Shown: piece after piece, positions 28,772-37,301 of the stretch | Layout: the number at the start of each line of letters is the position of its first letter | Position numbering within the stretch: the stretch's first letter is position 1 | Source: a virus | IMG/VR virus record: IMGVR_UViG_3300042923_000260 | Coordinates: 1-46,849 of that record | DNA: 46,849 nt | Reading direction: 5' to 3' (one strand) | Position numbers and translations under genes: made by a program | The notes under the pieces: generated by a model | The model's database searches: none | What the model saw: the letters and a program-made list of their open reading frames with translations, nothing else | Told to the model about the DNA's origin: nothing

Positions 28772-30178
28772 TTAGAATAGCGAGAGCTGCCGCACTTGGC
28801 GCACAAGTTCGTGAATTTTAGCCGGACCAGTGCCGGATATCTTAACTCTTACGGTGTTTTCGAGTACCACGCTTCGCACCGGAATGATAATTCGCTCCAC
28901 TTTGGAGCCTGATCCTGCTACGGTATGGACCAGATTGAAGTCGTTGCCGTCTTTGGTGGTAGATAGATAAATGTTAACCGTAGTACCTACCGGAATTTCA
29001 GCGTACAGCCACAATTTAAGCCATCGCTGACGCTGTGACATCACAGGGTTAGTAAATGGCTTGGTGATGAAATACCAGCTCACAGGCGTTCCTGCGTCCG
29101 TTGTGGTGTCATTCATCTTCAATACCCGTCCGGTCGTGTCACCGATATACAATTGCTTACCTATCAAGGCATACTGTTCCGGGCGTGGTATATCCATCAT
29201 CGACCATGCGGTTAGATAGTTGTCATATACTAGCGTCCGGCCAGTCCCAAGGGTAAAGTATAGTTTTTCGCCGTCAGTGCCTGCCGTACTATCCGAATTG
29301 ATACCACCGTAAAAGGTCTTGATGATCTCACTGAAAGACTTATCTGGGTTCGCTGATGCTGCGTACTCATATATCCCGTTAGTATGCATGAACCGCATAG
29401 TTCCCTCTTGAGTAACCACCGCACTGTTATTAGCCACGCCCTCGTCTTCCGTTACCTTGCGTACGTTGAAGTCAGAGGGGACATTGCCAAACAGCAAGTG
29501 TACTGACGATGGCATTCCGATGGTTAAGCGATACAGTCCGCCCGAGAGCATGTTGATATTCTCCCCAGCCGTGGATTCCATGTCCTTAGCGTAGCTATCT
29601 TCATCCGTACCTTCAAATAAACTCCACTGTTCCGGCTGATCCAGTGCACAGGCATGTAACTCCTTGCCTACACCAAGCCACAACCGGTTGGAATAGGTAG
29701 TGATGTAGTTTCCACCTGAAGGCGCTCCTGAGAGGTTCTGTACAGTGCTTCCATCGTATCGTTTTACTGGATCAACGCCGTTTGAAGCAATCAGATTGAT
29801 GTCGTCAAGGTTCCCCTGGTAGTTTGTCCAGTGCCAACGGGCTGAAGTGTTCAGGCCGGATGCCAGCGTATCCCAGGCGCTGCCGTTCCAGCGTTTCCAT
29901 TCTCCACTGTTGAAGATCGCATGTAACTGCGTTCCTTTCCAGACCATCAACCCCAGTACCTTACTGCCAAACGTGCCTAAAACAGAATACCCAGCCCTCA
30001 CAGAGAGAGCCGGGTAATCATCATTGGTCATATTGGACATGTCGGTAAGTTGGCTTTCATCAATTGAGAAGGGATCGTATGTGTTCAAACCCTGCCACTG
30101 CCGGATGCTGATCGGCTCCTGAATGCCAGGTAGTGGCTGAACGTTCTGAGGTGGTTGGCGTGGTACATAGTTAACCAT
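28772..30178 (-). CDS. P22 gp10-like tail stabilisation (hub) protein
   Basis: 468 aa. It has repeated beta-propeller-like blades: SVLGTFGSKVLGLMVWKGTQ, LHAIFNSGEWKRWNGSAW, NYITTYSNRLWLGVGKELHA, EGTMRFMHTNGIYEYAASAN, GEKLYFTLGTGRTLVYDNYL. The N-terminal 45 residues are an extended arm (LNTYDPFSIDESQLTDMSNM). These fit the family of podovirus head-completion and tail-hub proteins related to P22 gp10. It would join the neck adaptors to the tail tip. Its start overlaps the end of the upstream gene by 8 bp. Confidence 0.7.
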   Translation of the reverse strand: MVNYVPRQPPQNVQPLPGIQEPISIRQWQGLNTYDPFSIDESQLTDMSNMTNDDYPALSVRAGYSVLGTFGSKVLGLMVWKGTQLHAIFNSGEWKRWNGSAWDTLASGLNTSARWHWTNYQGNLDDINLIASNGVDPVKRYDGSTVQNLSGAPSGGNYITTYSNRLWLGVGKELHACALDQPEQWSLFEGTDEDSYAKDMESTAGENINMLSGGLYRLTIGMPSSVHLLFGNVPSDFNVRKVTEDEGVANNSAVVTQEGTMRFMHTNGIYEYAASANPDKSFSEIIKTFYGGINSDSTAGTDGEKLYFTLGTGRTLVYDNYLTAWSMMDIPRPEQYALIGKQLYIGDTTGRVLKMNDTTTDAGTPVSWYFITKPFTNPVMSQRQRWLKLWLYAEIPVGTTVNIYLSTTKDGNDFNLVHTVAGSGSKVERIIIPVRSVVLENTVRVKISGTGPAKIHELVRQVRQLSLF

Positions 30179-30734
30179 TGGCTTTCACCCCTGCATATTG
30201 TTGGGCTGCATTGTCCCATATTTTGAGATATTGCGCTTCATAGGATGCACCCTTGGTCATATCGTCCATAGCATATGCGAGATACGAGGCCAGCCCGATG
30301 TAATAGCTGTAGTGGTACTCCTCTGGAGCGTCTGGAACCGCCGTGAGCACGCTTGACGTGAATGTGGTTGTTGCTATCCTAGCGTAACGTAAAACGCCCT
30401 GCAAGCCGCTGGAGTACGGCGCAGGACGCAAGGTAAGTATATGGGTGCTGTCATCAAAGGTGTATGTGTTCTGCAACGGGTTCGTTGTTCCGGAAACGAG
30501 TTCCTTATACTTGATGATGCCCACCATCACAAGATCGATGTTTTTCAGCCTGACCTCTGTGGATACGGCGTATGTGTCTTGGTCCTTCACCGGTGTAAGT
30601 GGCAGCACCCGCGGGATCTTCACCACGTTGAAAAAGTCCTGATTAAGCGCGTTCAGTGTAACGACCTTGTCAGCTAGTGGGACTTCATTAGGCACTAGCA
30701 AATCCGCCTCATTGATAATCGATTGTAAGTCCAA
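30171..30734 (-). CDS. Head-tail connector or tail adaptor protein
   Basis: 187 aa from TTG 30734, preceded by GGAGG at 7 bp. It starts with a helix (LQSIINEADLLVPNEVPLAD), has a beta-rich middle (NTYTFDDSTHILTLRPAP) and a C-terminal helix (YEAQYLKIWDNAAQQYAGV). The layout matches gp4/gp11-type neck adaptor proteins of podoviruses, and it lies directly upstream of the stabilisation protein. Confidence 0.6.
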   Translation of the reverse strand: MDLQSIINEADLLVPNEVPLADKVVTLNALNQDFFNVVKIPRVLPLTPVKDQDTYAVSTEVRLKNIDLVMVGIIKYKELVSGTTNPLQNTYTFDDSTHILTLRPAPYSSGLQGVLRYARIATTTFTSSVLTAVPDAPEEYHYSYYIGLASYLAYAMDDMTKGASYEAQYLKIWDNAAQQYAGVKANG

Positions 30735-30746
30735 GTCGTTTCCTCC

Positions 30747-32363
30747 TCACTCGCACAATTCAAAACTAAAGCGTACAGCCTCGGCAGTTATTGCTAGTCC
30801 ATCCATTCGTTTGACTAAAAACTTCGCATTATCGTCAGTACTGTCATCATAATTGTAAAAACCTATGATGGTTTGCGAACCACCTGAAGAATTTAAAAAA
30901 CCTGAATTGGCTTTTGCTGTGAGGCTCCAAAATGGAATGGGTATGTTGACAACTGTTTCTCCTCCAGTAAATGTTATAACTATGGTTCCCTCGTACTTTC
31001 GTTTCTTAACATAATTGCCGCCTTGGTTAAGGACATTGGTTGTATTATTATCAAAAGTGTTATCTGCTATATCGCAACTATTTGTGGTGTTTAGAAGCCA
31101 AATCGCTGTGTTCCGTTCCTCGATGATGTTTTGTGTAGCTTGGCAACGGTTGGAATTCGAAATAACTATTCCATTCGCTGAAGTACCGCCCAAATTGGCA
31201 ATCAAAGTGTTTGATGTCACTTTCGATCTGTCGCAGTAGTCAAGCAAAATATCAGATTCGGCTGAGGAAGAATTAAGTTTGTAAATCAAGCAGCCCTCTA
31301 TATTAATTTGAGGGTGAAATCTAGCCTTAATACCGCTGAGAAAGTAAGAAAAGTGGCAGTTTTTAACTGATGCATACACACCGTTAAGCGATGTCTCATT
31401 GTCATTAATAAGCACAGCTCTTTTAACGTTAATACCCATACAGCTATCTAAGACTAACCCCTCTCCAGGTCCATCTTTGCGAAATGCTGTACTGGCATTA
31501 ATGATCTTCACCCCGCGTATCATTACATCCACGGTGTAACCTTCAAGAATAATTCCGTCACCTATATTTGCAGAAACTCCATTCGTACCGCTGCGGATAA
31601 TGCAATCACTGATTACCGAAACTGCACAATTGTTTAGAGTAATTGCCGAAGCCCATGATTGAGGGCCAATCTGGCTACCGTTATTTGCAGCATTATAAGC
31701 TGATATAGTCGTAGATCCGCACAACATAACATTGCTTATAAACACGTTTCTCCATGAGCTTCCTGGGTTTGATGGAAATTCAATCTCAATAGCTTTGTAA
31801 ATATTATTCGTTAAAGTGATCAGCGAAAGTTCTCTGATCTCGATGCAATCTGAAAATGGGTTTGTTGTACTGAATTTTATTGCTCCAGATGATGTGAAAA
31901 AAAGCTGTGTTAGTTGTATGCCTGCGCCCATAATGACTATTTCAGTGTTTGTGATATCCAATCTCTGAGAAATAACAAACTTCCCAGGAGGAATGTACAG
32001 TATTCCGCCACCCATTTGCTTTAATTTTTGTATTGCCGTTGTGAAGGCTACCGTATCATCAATGACTCCGTCGCCTTTTGCTCCTTCGGTTATCGCGTTT
32101 AAGATAACCATGTTGATTTCTCGTTGATCCGCAGCGTCCAGCCGATCCTTCAGCCAATCATATGTGATATTATACGGATCGCTGTATCTTGCAATCGCCG
32201 CCTCTGAACCGTCACTAAGCCCCGTTACCGCAAGCTTCAGCAGATGCAAGAGTGCGTCATACGCCGTATCCACCTTGTTCTGCGCGCCTCCAGGTGTCTC
32301 ATACCTACTATCTACCTCGGATGCAATCTCCGGTGTGGTGTTGCTGCGCCATGGTAGTGTCAT
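30747..32363 (-). CDS. Tailspike with pectate-lyase-like beta-helix (tailspike 2)
   Basis: 538 aa. The N-terminus has DSRYETPGGAQNKVDTA, a short motif also found in tailspike 1, probably the part that attaches to the virion. Residues about 90-125 are the hallmark of phage beta-helix enzymes (AKGDGVIDDTVAFTTAIQKL, then GGGILYIPPGKFVISQRLDI). Residues about 150-420 form repeated beta-helix coils rich in N and I. The last 100 residues are a beta domain. It probably binds or cuts a cell-surface polysaccharide. The catalytic residues cannot be assigned. Confidence 0.88.
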   Translation of the reverse strand: MTLPWRSNTTPEIASEVDSRYETPGGAQNKVDTAYDALLHLLKLAVTGLSDGSEAAIARYSDPYNITYDWLKDRLDAADQREINMVILNAITEGAKGDGVIDDTVAFTTAIQKLKQMGGGILYIPPGKFVISQRLDITNTEIVIMGAGIQLTQLFFTSSGAIKFSTTNPFSDCIEIRELSLITLTNNIYKAIEIEFPSNPGSSWRNVFISNVMLCGSTTISAYNAANNGSQIGPQSWASAITLNNCAVSVISDCIIRSGTNGVSANIGDGIILEGYTVDVMIRGVKIINASTAFRKDGPGEGLVLDSCMGINVKRAVLINDNETSLNGVYASVKNCHFSYFLSGIKARFHPQINIEGCLIYKLNSSSAESDILLDYCDRSKVTSNTLIANLGGTSANGIVISNSNRCQATQNIIEERNTAIWLLNTTNSCDIADNTFDNNTTNVLNQGGNYVKKRKYEGTIVITFTGGETVVNIPIPFWSLTAKANSGFLNSSGGSQTIIGFYNYDDSTDDNAKFLVKRMDGLAITAEAVRFSFELCE

Positions 32364-32425
32364 GTTGGGCCTCCTTTCTCAATTCAAATAGCCCTTGGAC
32401 GTTCACCAAGAGCGTAAAAATACAC

Positions 32426-32454
32426 TTGCGTACAAGACGGTGCGATGATAAAGT
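32426..32454 (+). promoter_or_regulatory. Promoter-like sequence before the EpsG-like gene
   Basis: TTGCGT, 17 bp, TAAAGT on the plus strand, 47 bp before the GTG start. It differs from consensus at four positions, so it is probably weak. A GGAGG site follows at 32489-32493. Confidence 0.45.
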
Positions 32455-32500
32455 GGTTCCGGGTTAGTAGTTTCCAAAAAAACCTTGTGGAGGGTAAAAT

Positions 32501-33706
32501 GTGAATGTTTTATCAGAAATAAATAATAAAGATAAGTTTATTAGACCCGTATATGTCTCTTTTCTTTTCGCGCTCATCGTTGGAATTGGTGTGATAGTAT
32601 CGGGAACAAGCAACACAATGTTTCTTTTAGCAATTTTCATTTTCTTAGCTAATGTTTTTTGTTCCTTTGAACAACGAAATTCAAGAATATTAGCACTATT
32701 GTTATTGATCACAGCTTATATTTTAATGGTTGCAACAAATAATAATAGTGGAGCTAATGGAGACTACCGCGCATACCACGGATTGTATGAGCATTTTAGT
32801 TACGGTGGTTCAATATCGAATATAAATGGCTATAGAGCCGAATACGGATATATGGTGTTAATGATTGCTGTATCTAAATTAGGCATTTCATATAACATGT
32901 TTTTAGCTGTATTGGCTGCTGTTTCTATTACACTCATACACTCGACCATATCCAGAATTACAACTAATTACAATTTGGTGCTATCCTGCTATATGCTTTC
33001 TCCATTTTTTTATGATGTGTTTCAGTTTAGATATTTCTTCGCATACTCCATAGTTGTTTTTGCACTGAAATACATTTTGTTCGAGAACAAAAAGAATTAC
33101 TTGAAGTATGCAACATTGGTTATCATTTCCTCCCTTTTTCATACTGCAACTCTGTTTTTCTTGCTTTACCTTGTTTTAAAATTGAATGTTAGACTATTCA
33201 TTAAATTGGCCTTATTGGTGAGTGTTTTTGTTACAGTAGCAAACTTTCTAATGAAAAAAAACATGGTAGATATTATTTATTCTTTTGTAAACTATTCAAA
33301 ACTTGAAATCTATACAAGTGGAACAATAAAATATCAATTGAACTCATTCACACCTGTGATGATAATACTGGTAATTTTATATTTTGGTTTTGTAGCAAAA
33401 TCTATTTATGATAAAGACCCATCTTTTACAAATAAGCAAATACTGTGGGTGAACCTTCTTAATATACTTATTTTCCCACTTTTACTTGTATCTCTTGACT
33501 TTGAAAGATTCTTAAGACCGATATTGCTTATAAACTATGCCCTAATTGCTGAACACAATAAGCGACTATTCGGATCAAAGAGAAATTTGATACTTATTAG
33601 TTTGCTTTTAGTTCTGGGACTAAGACAATATTTCATGAATAATGTTACAAATATCATATTAGAAAATAACTTTATTTTTGCTTATTTCAATAACCTATTT
33701 GGATAA
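32501..33706 (+). CDS. EpsG/Wzy-like polysaccharide polymerase (lysogenic conversion gene)
   Basis: 401 aa from GTG 32501 (GGAGG 7 bp upstream). About ten membrane segments span the protein. Family signatures of EpsG-like Wzy polymerases are visible: GDYRAYHGLYEHF after the second segment, RAEYGYMVLMIAVSKLGISY, FRYFFAYSIVVFALKY and ISSLFHTATLFFLLY. Such proteins join oligosaccharide repeat units at the outer face of the membrane. The gene is on the opposite strand to the late operon, has its own terminator and is visibly AT-rich. It lies exactly between two tailspike genes. All this marks it as an acquired gene expressed from the prophage that may change the host polysaccharide. Confidence 0.85.
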   Translation: MNVLSEINNKDKFIRPVYVSFLFALIVGIGVIVSGTSNTMFLLAIFIFLANVFCSFEQRNSRILALLLLITAYILMVATNNNSGANGDYRAYHGLYEHFSYGGSISNINGYRAEYGYMVLMIAVSKLGISYNMFLAVLAAVSITLIHSTISRITTNYNLVLSCYMLSPFFYDVFQFRYFFAYSIVVFALKYILFENKKNYLKYATLVIISSLFHTATLFFLLYLVLKLNVRLFIKLALLVSVFVTVANFLMKKNMVDIIYSFVNYSKLEIYTSGTIKYQLNSFTPVMIILVILYFGFVAKSIYDKDPSFTNKQILWVNLLNILIFPLLLVSLDFERFLRPILLINYALIAEHNKRLFGSKRNLILISLLLVLGLRQYFMNNVTNIILENNFIFAYFNNLFG

Positions 33707-33723
33707 AATACTTCGAAATAATA

Positions 33724-33754
33724 AAGAGCCTTCAGCATTTTGGAGGCTCTTTTA
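33724..33754. terminator. Terminator after the EpsG-like gene
   Basis: AAAGAGCCT and AGGCTCTTTT form a stem of about 9 bp with a short loop and a T-run on the plus strand. A-residues on the other side make it usable in the minus direction too, after tailspike 1. Confidence 0.85.
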
Positions 33755-33763
33755 CCTGTATGT

Positions 33764-35605
33764 TTATTTCCAGCGACCAATCGCATGGAATGCTAAGTCG
33801 GCAATTCGTGTAATGTCAAATGTTCCTGTATTCTTGAAACGCACATTACCCGTACTTGTTGTTGATGGGCTATCATGAACTATAGACACATAAGATAAGG
33901 CCCCGTCTGATTTTGTGGTTCTGCCGGTAACTGTCACATTCGGCTTCGCGATAAAAGCCTTGTTAAATGTCCTAGCGCCAATCGCACCGCTATTTCCATT
34001 TACAGCAACGGCGGTAAAATCAATATCCTGCGGATCACTGTAGTATATCTGAGTTCCGTCATTATATCGGATTAAATGATCAACTCCGCTGTTTAACCTT
34101 TCAGATATGCCTCCATAGTCTTGAAAGTATGAACCGTCAATACTCTTAACTGCATTTGTTGTTGTGATCGTAGCCATTTGAGCATCGGTAAATGTATATG
34201 GAGTGTAGTTGGATACAAACATTTTTCTATTTTCAACACCCCATATCGCTAGTACAGAGCTCTTTAAGAATACTCTTACTACATCCGTCACTGAATCGTA
34301 CTTCGTTGTCACTGTAATGGCATCATAAACAGTCTGGTTTGAATAGTAAGCCTTCCACGGTAACGTTTTATCAGTGCCGATTAAAGCGTCTGGGTATAGA
34401 TAGATATAACCCATGAATCCCGTAGTAACTGAAAGTATTTTTATCTTCGCAAAGATGTACGGTTGTGTTAAAAAGGGAAAGTTTCCTACCTCATGTGTTT
34501 CATTTGTCGCAGCCATTAAGCTTTGTTCTGAATTCATAGTTGGATATTCATTTCCATTCAAACCTTTCAATTGACCACGTATAACACCTAGCTTATTTTT
34601 GGTTACATCTTTTACAGATGAAATATGCATATCAAACAATTCAAGATCGTATGAGTTATTTCCTTGGTCGTAAAATGCGACATCAGATGCAGGTTCCATC
34701 TGCATATTTTTAAACATGTTCCCAGTCATACGCGATCGTGATACCGCAGCATTAGGGCCACCTGCTATTCCGACAATGTTCCGATTACAGTTATAAATAG
34801 TGCATCCAATAAAGTTATTTCCGTTAACATAGCCATATTCTGTGGTATACCCAACTTCTAAATGAACAGCATCATTACAGTTGTTAAATTTCACTCCAGA
34901 TACTGTAACCCCGAATATCCCACTTGCGTTTGAATCAGAAAATAGCTTAACTCCGTGTGAGAGTTTATAACCAGATTCGATTTCAAAGTCCTTCAGTATC
35001 GTTTGAAACACATAAGGGCTTTTTGTAACATCCTTAACAATTGAAATCATTGGCAACGTTCTTGTAGAAACTGTATTGAATATATTTACACCATCAATAA
35101 ATGATTTTTGGTTCAATATCAATTGTGCGGTATCTGTAATGTAGGTTATTTGTGATTTATTCGAAGTGAATATTCCACAGTCATACAATGTAATTGTTTG
35201 ATCAAGGTTGATATCTAGGTCAATATCTACCGTTTTTCCACTTTCGATAGCTGTTTTCAACGCTGATAATGATCCTAACTGACTGTACCTCACCGTGTTT
35301 GCAATATCCGCCAACTGTTCATCAACCTGTACAAATTTAGCTTGTACCGCAATATCACCGAAGTTTTGCAGCAGGGCTGGATCTAATTCACTCGCCCCAA
35401 CTGCACCCGGCGCAATCTTAGGCCGTGTCACAGAATCATCAGCAAGGTTAGCTGTCCCGTTTATGTGGTTGTCAGTGTACTCCTTAGCGTCTTCCAGAGC
35501 CGCATCTGCCTTCGCTTGCGCACCACCGGGAGTTTCATAGCGCGGGTCGTCCTCAGATGCCGTGCCTTGTGTGGTGTTGTATCGGTATGGGTATTGGTTT
35601 GGCAT
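33764..35605 (-). CDS. Tailspike or tail fibre with beta-helix (tailspike 1)
   Basis: 613 aa from ATG 35605, 4 bp after the upstream stop; a longer frame to 35695 would lie inside that gene. The N-terminus has DPRYETPGGAQAKADAALED, the same attachment motif as tailspike 2, and a coiled neck. Residues about 130-330 have beta-helix-like features (SSGIFGVTVSGVKFNNCNDA-type coils, NNFIGCTIYNCNRNIVG). The C-terminal 110 residues (SGAIGARTFNKAFIAKPNVT, then FKNTGTFDITRIADLAFHAI) resemble a fibre-tip domain. It likely decides receptor binding. Confidence 0.82.
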   Translation of the reverse strand: MPNQYPYRYNTTQGTASEDDPRYETPGGAQAKADAALEDAKEYTDNHINGTANLADDSVTRPKIAPGAVGASELDPALLQNFGDIAVQAKFVQVDEQLADIANTVRYSQLGSLSALKTAIESGKTVDIDLDINLDQTITLYDCGIFTSNKSQITYITDTAQLILNQKSFIDGVNIFNTVSTRTLPMISIVKDVTKSPYVFQTILKDFEIESGYKLSHGVKLFSDSNASGIFGVTVSGVKFNNCNDAVHLEVGYTTEYGYVNGNNFIGCTIYNCNRNIVGIAGGPNAAVSRSRMTGNMFKNMQMEPASDVAFYDQGNNSYDLELFDMHISSVKDVTKNKLGVIRGQLKGLNGNEYPTMNSEQSLMAATNETHEVGNFPFLTQPYIFAKIKILSVTTGFMGYIYLYPDALIGTDKTLPWKAYYSNQTVYDAITVTTKYDSVTDVVRVFLKSSVLAIWGVENRKMFVSNYTPYTFTDAQMATITTTNAVKSIDGSYFQDYGGISERLNSGVDHLIRYNDGTQIYYSDPQDIDFTAVAVNGNSGAIGARTFNKAFIAKPNVTVTGRTTKSDGALSYVSIVHDSPSTTSTGNVRFKNTGTFDITRIADLAFHAIGRWK

Positions 35606-35609
35606 GGGT

Positions 35610-36221
35610 TCACCAACTTTCCTGTACAACAAATTTTTCATAATCATTGGTTGCTCTGCGGTATTCGGAGTAGATTTGCTGATATCTAACTTCAAATGCT
35701 TCGTTGTTCGGCTGCATGTCTCTTAAAACGCCATAAACAAGAAGCATGTCAAAGTCAGGGTCGAATCCACTACCATTGTTTAGGTCGTCAAGTGTCAACT
35801 CACCGAGTATAGTGGTGTAAAATATTTTTATGCCGTAGAATGTGTCGTACTCAGGCGGGGGATATATGCCGATCTGACCAGCGACGAAGTAATAATATGG
35901 TCCTCGCTCCTGCTCGTTGAAGTGTTTAAGGGGTATTCTCGACCAATCTCGGGCATCGTCTTCAAATGTTTGATTGTTGTATATCGCGTTGCGGATAGAG
36001 ACCTCTGTAACGTTTCCAGGAGGGCATATGAGGTCAAACAATCCATTACCTGTAGTTACGTCAAAAGCTTGGTTAAGCGCCTCAGACTGCATCTGAGAAG
36101 CACTGGGATTGCGTAGTAACCTATCCCGTGTCTGTGTTATTTTTCTTAAGATAGATACCACTGGCGCAGTGTTCTCCGGCAGTTTCTCGATAATTTCCTC
36201 TATGATTTCTTGCACTAGCAT
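35610..36221 (-). CDS. Head-tail adaptor (neck) protein
   Basis: 203 aa from ATG 36221 (GGAGG 9 bp upstream; the frame extends ten codons further but without a site). Starts with a long helix (LVQEIIEEIIEKLPENTAPV), has a beta middle (FYGIKIFYTTILGELTLDDL) and ends in helices (EVRYQQIYSEYRRATNDYEK). This is the usual layout of podovirus adaptors that bind the portal. Position after capsid genes and before the tailspike supports the call. Confidence 0.65.
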   Translation of the reverse strand: MLVQEIIEEIIEKLPENTAPVVSILRKITQTRDRLLRNPSASQMQSEALNQAFDVTTGNGLFDLICPPGNVTEVSIRNAIYNNQTFEDDARDWSRIPLKHFNEQERGPYYYFVAGQIGIYPPPEYDTFYGIKIFYTTILGELTLDDLNNGSGFDPDFDMLLVYGVLRDMQPNNEAFEVRYQQIYSEYRRATNDYEKFVVQESW

Positions 36222-36234
36222 AATTCCTGCCTCC

Positions 36235-36477
36235 TTAGTAAAGCGCCACAATCCCAGTAGCCGTGGTACCTGTTGACATTACCTTTATTACAGAGATCGG
36301 ATAAATTTGTCCGGCTACAATGCTAGTAAATGTTACTGCCGTACTATCTGGAAATACTACTGCGAGGTCACCTGTAACTGCCGCCATAATTCCTCTAGTT
36401 GCTGCAATGATAGTTGAATCGCTCTTGGTTACGCTTCTTGCACTGGTATATGGCGCTGATACGCTGCGTCCACTCAT
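36235..36477 (-). CDS. Small spike-base-like structural protein
   Basis: 80 aa. It contains SAPYTSARSVTKSDSTIIAA, TGDLAVVFPDSTAVTFTSIV and the ending STGTTATGIVALY. The last pattern (G-T-T-A-T-G-x-V/I-A-L) resembles the small spike-base family known from gene-transfer-agent-like particles. Its place among the head and neck genes fits a small virion protein. Moderate confidence in the family, good confidence that it is structural. Confidence 0.65.
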   Translation of the reverse strand: MSGRSVSAPYTSARSVTKSDSTIIAATRGIMAAVTGDLAVVFPDSTAVTFTSIVAGQIYPISVIKVMSTGTTATGIVALY

Positions 36478-36741
36478 TTATACGGCCTCCTTCAATAGTT
36501 TCCGCATTTCCTCAGTACCCCATTTTTGCCACCCTTGAGGCTTTTCCGGTAGCTCCGATACTCGTTTCATGATTTCCGGGCGCTTCAATTCGTCTATAGA
36601 TCCTGGTCCAGCGCTTGCAGACTGACCTAGTAACTGTGTGAGCAGACGATTAGTCTCCTTTTGTTCCATGATCAGGTGTAGCATGAGCTGCTGATCCGTC
36701 TTGCTGACCTGTTTCTCTACCACATCCAGCGGTAACAGCAT
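36478..36741 (-). CDS. Hypothetical late protein
   Basis: 87 aa, GGAGG 8 bp before ATG. N-terminal helix (QQLMLHLIMEQKETNRLLTQ) and a basic C-terminal part. The stop and the next start are contiguous (TAA ATG). Possibly a small head or neck component; not recognised. Confidence 0.6.
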   Translation of the reverse strand: MLLPLDVVEKQVSKTDQQLMLHLIMEQKETNRLLTQLLGQSASAGPGSIDELKRPEIMKRVSELPEKPQGWQKWGTEEMRKLLKEAV

Positions 36742-36761
36742 AGATATTCCTCCTTATAAAG

Positions 36762-36787
36762 AAAAAAAGGGAGCTAATAGCCCCCTT
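36762..36787 (-). terminator. Terminator-like hairpin within the late operon
   Basis: On the minus strand AAGGGGGC, loop TATTA, GCTCCCTT, then seven Ts. One G-T pair. It lies at the end of the 58-aa gene and 20 bp before the next ribosome binding site. Confidence 0.8.
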
Positions 36788-36962
36788 ACTTTTCCTTCAT
36801 TCCGCCATCTTCAATCAACCGCGAGACCATTTCGTTCCAAATCTCCGCGCCTCTTCGCTGTGGTTCATCCATATCATCTGTGATTTTTTGAAACCCTCTG
36901 AAAGGCAACTTTGGTTTTTTCTTCGATACAGCTGCATTGCCCCAGGTGCTACGCTGTTCCAT
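36786..36962 (-). CDS. Small late hypothetical protein
   Basis: 58 aa from ATG 36962, which follows AAAGGGTG at 7 bp. A longer frame to 36995 would overlap the upstream gene. Starts MEQRSTWGNAAVSKKKPKLP, basic and proline-rich, then a helix (RRGAEIWNEMVSRLIEDGGM). Unknown; probably a minor head protein. Confidence 0.6.
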   Translation of the reverse strand: MEQRSTWGNAAVSKKKPKLPFRGFQKITDDMDEPQRRGAEIWNEMVSRLIEDGGMKEK

Positions 36963-36967
36963 GTCCG

Positions 36968-37291
36968 TCACCCTTTCAGTACCTTGATTTTCCAAGTACC
37001 TGATGCGAGATCCACGGTGCCAGCAGTAGCATTAAAAACTGTGATGACTATTGTATTGGCCGCACTCACGTATCCTTGTGCGAACACTCCAGCTTGTGTA
37101 TATGGAGCAGCCACGAGGACAAAATCACCAAATACTGCTCCTGTTACCGTTATTGCTGAAGAAACTGTGCCTGTATACGTTGTAAGAGATGCCGGGTCTA
37201 CTGTAGATGTGCCATTGATCACGCCAGTAAACAAATCAGTTCCACTCAATGCCAGCGCTGTAAAACTGGTCGTACCTGAACTTGCTGCCAT
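36968..37291 (-). CDS. Capsid-associated beta-rich protein
   Basis: 107 aa rich in T, S, A, V. TGAVFGDFVLVAAPYTQAGV and ANTIVITVFNATAGTVDLAS are short beta strands in an Ig- or fibre-like pattern common in phage head decoration or spike proteins. It lies 10 bp after the capsid gene with a perfect AGGAGGT. Probably displayed on the head. Confidence 0.65.
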   Translation of the reverse strand: MAASSGTTSFTALALSGTDLFTGVINGTSTVDPASLTTYTGTVSSAITVTGAVFGDFVLVAAPYTQAGVFAQGYVSAANTIVITVFNATAGTVDLASGTWKIKVLKG

Positions 37292-37301
37292 ATGATACCT
37301 C

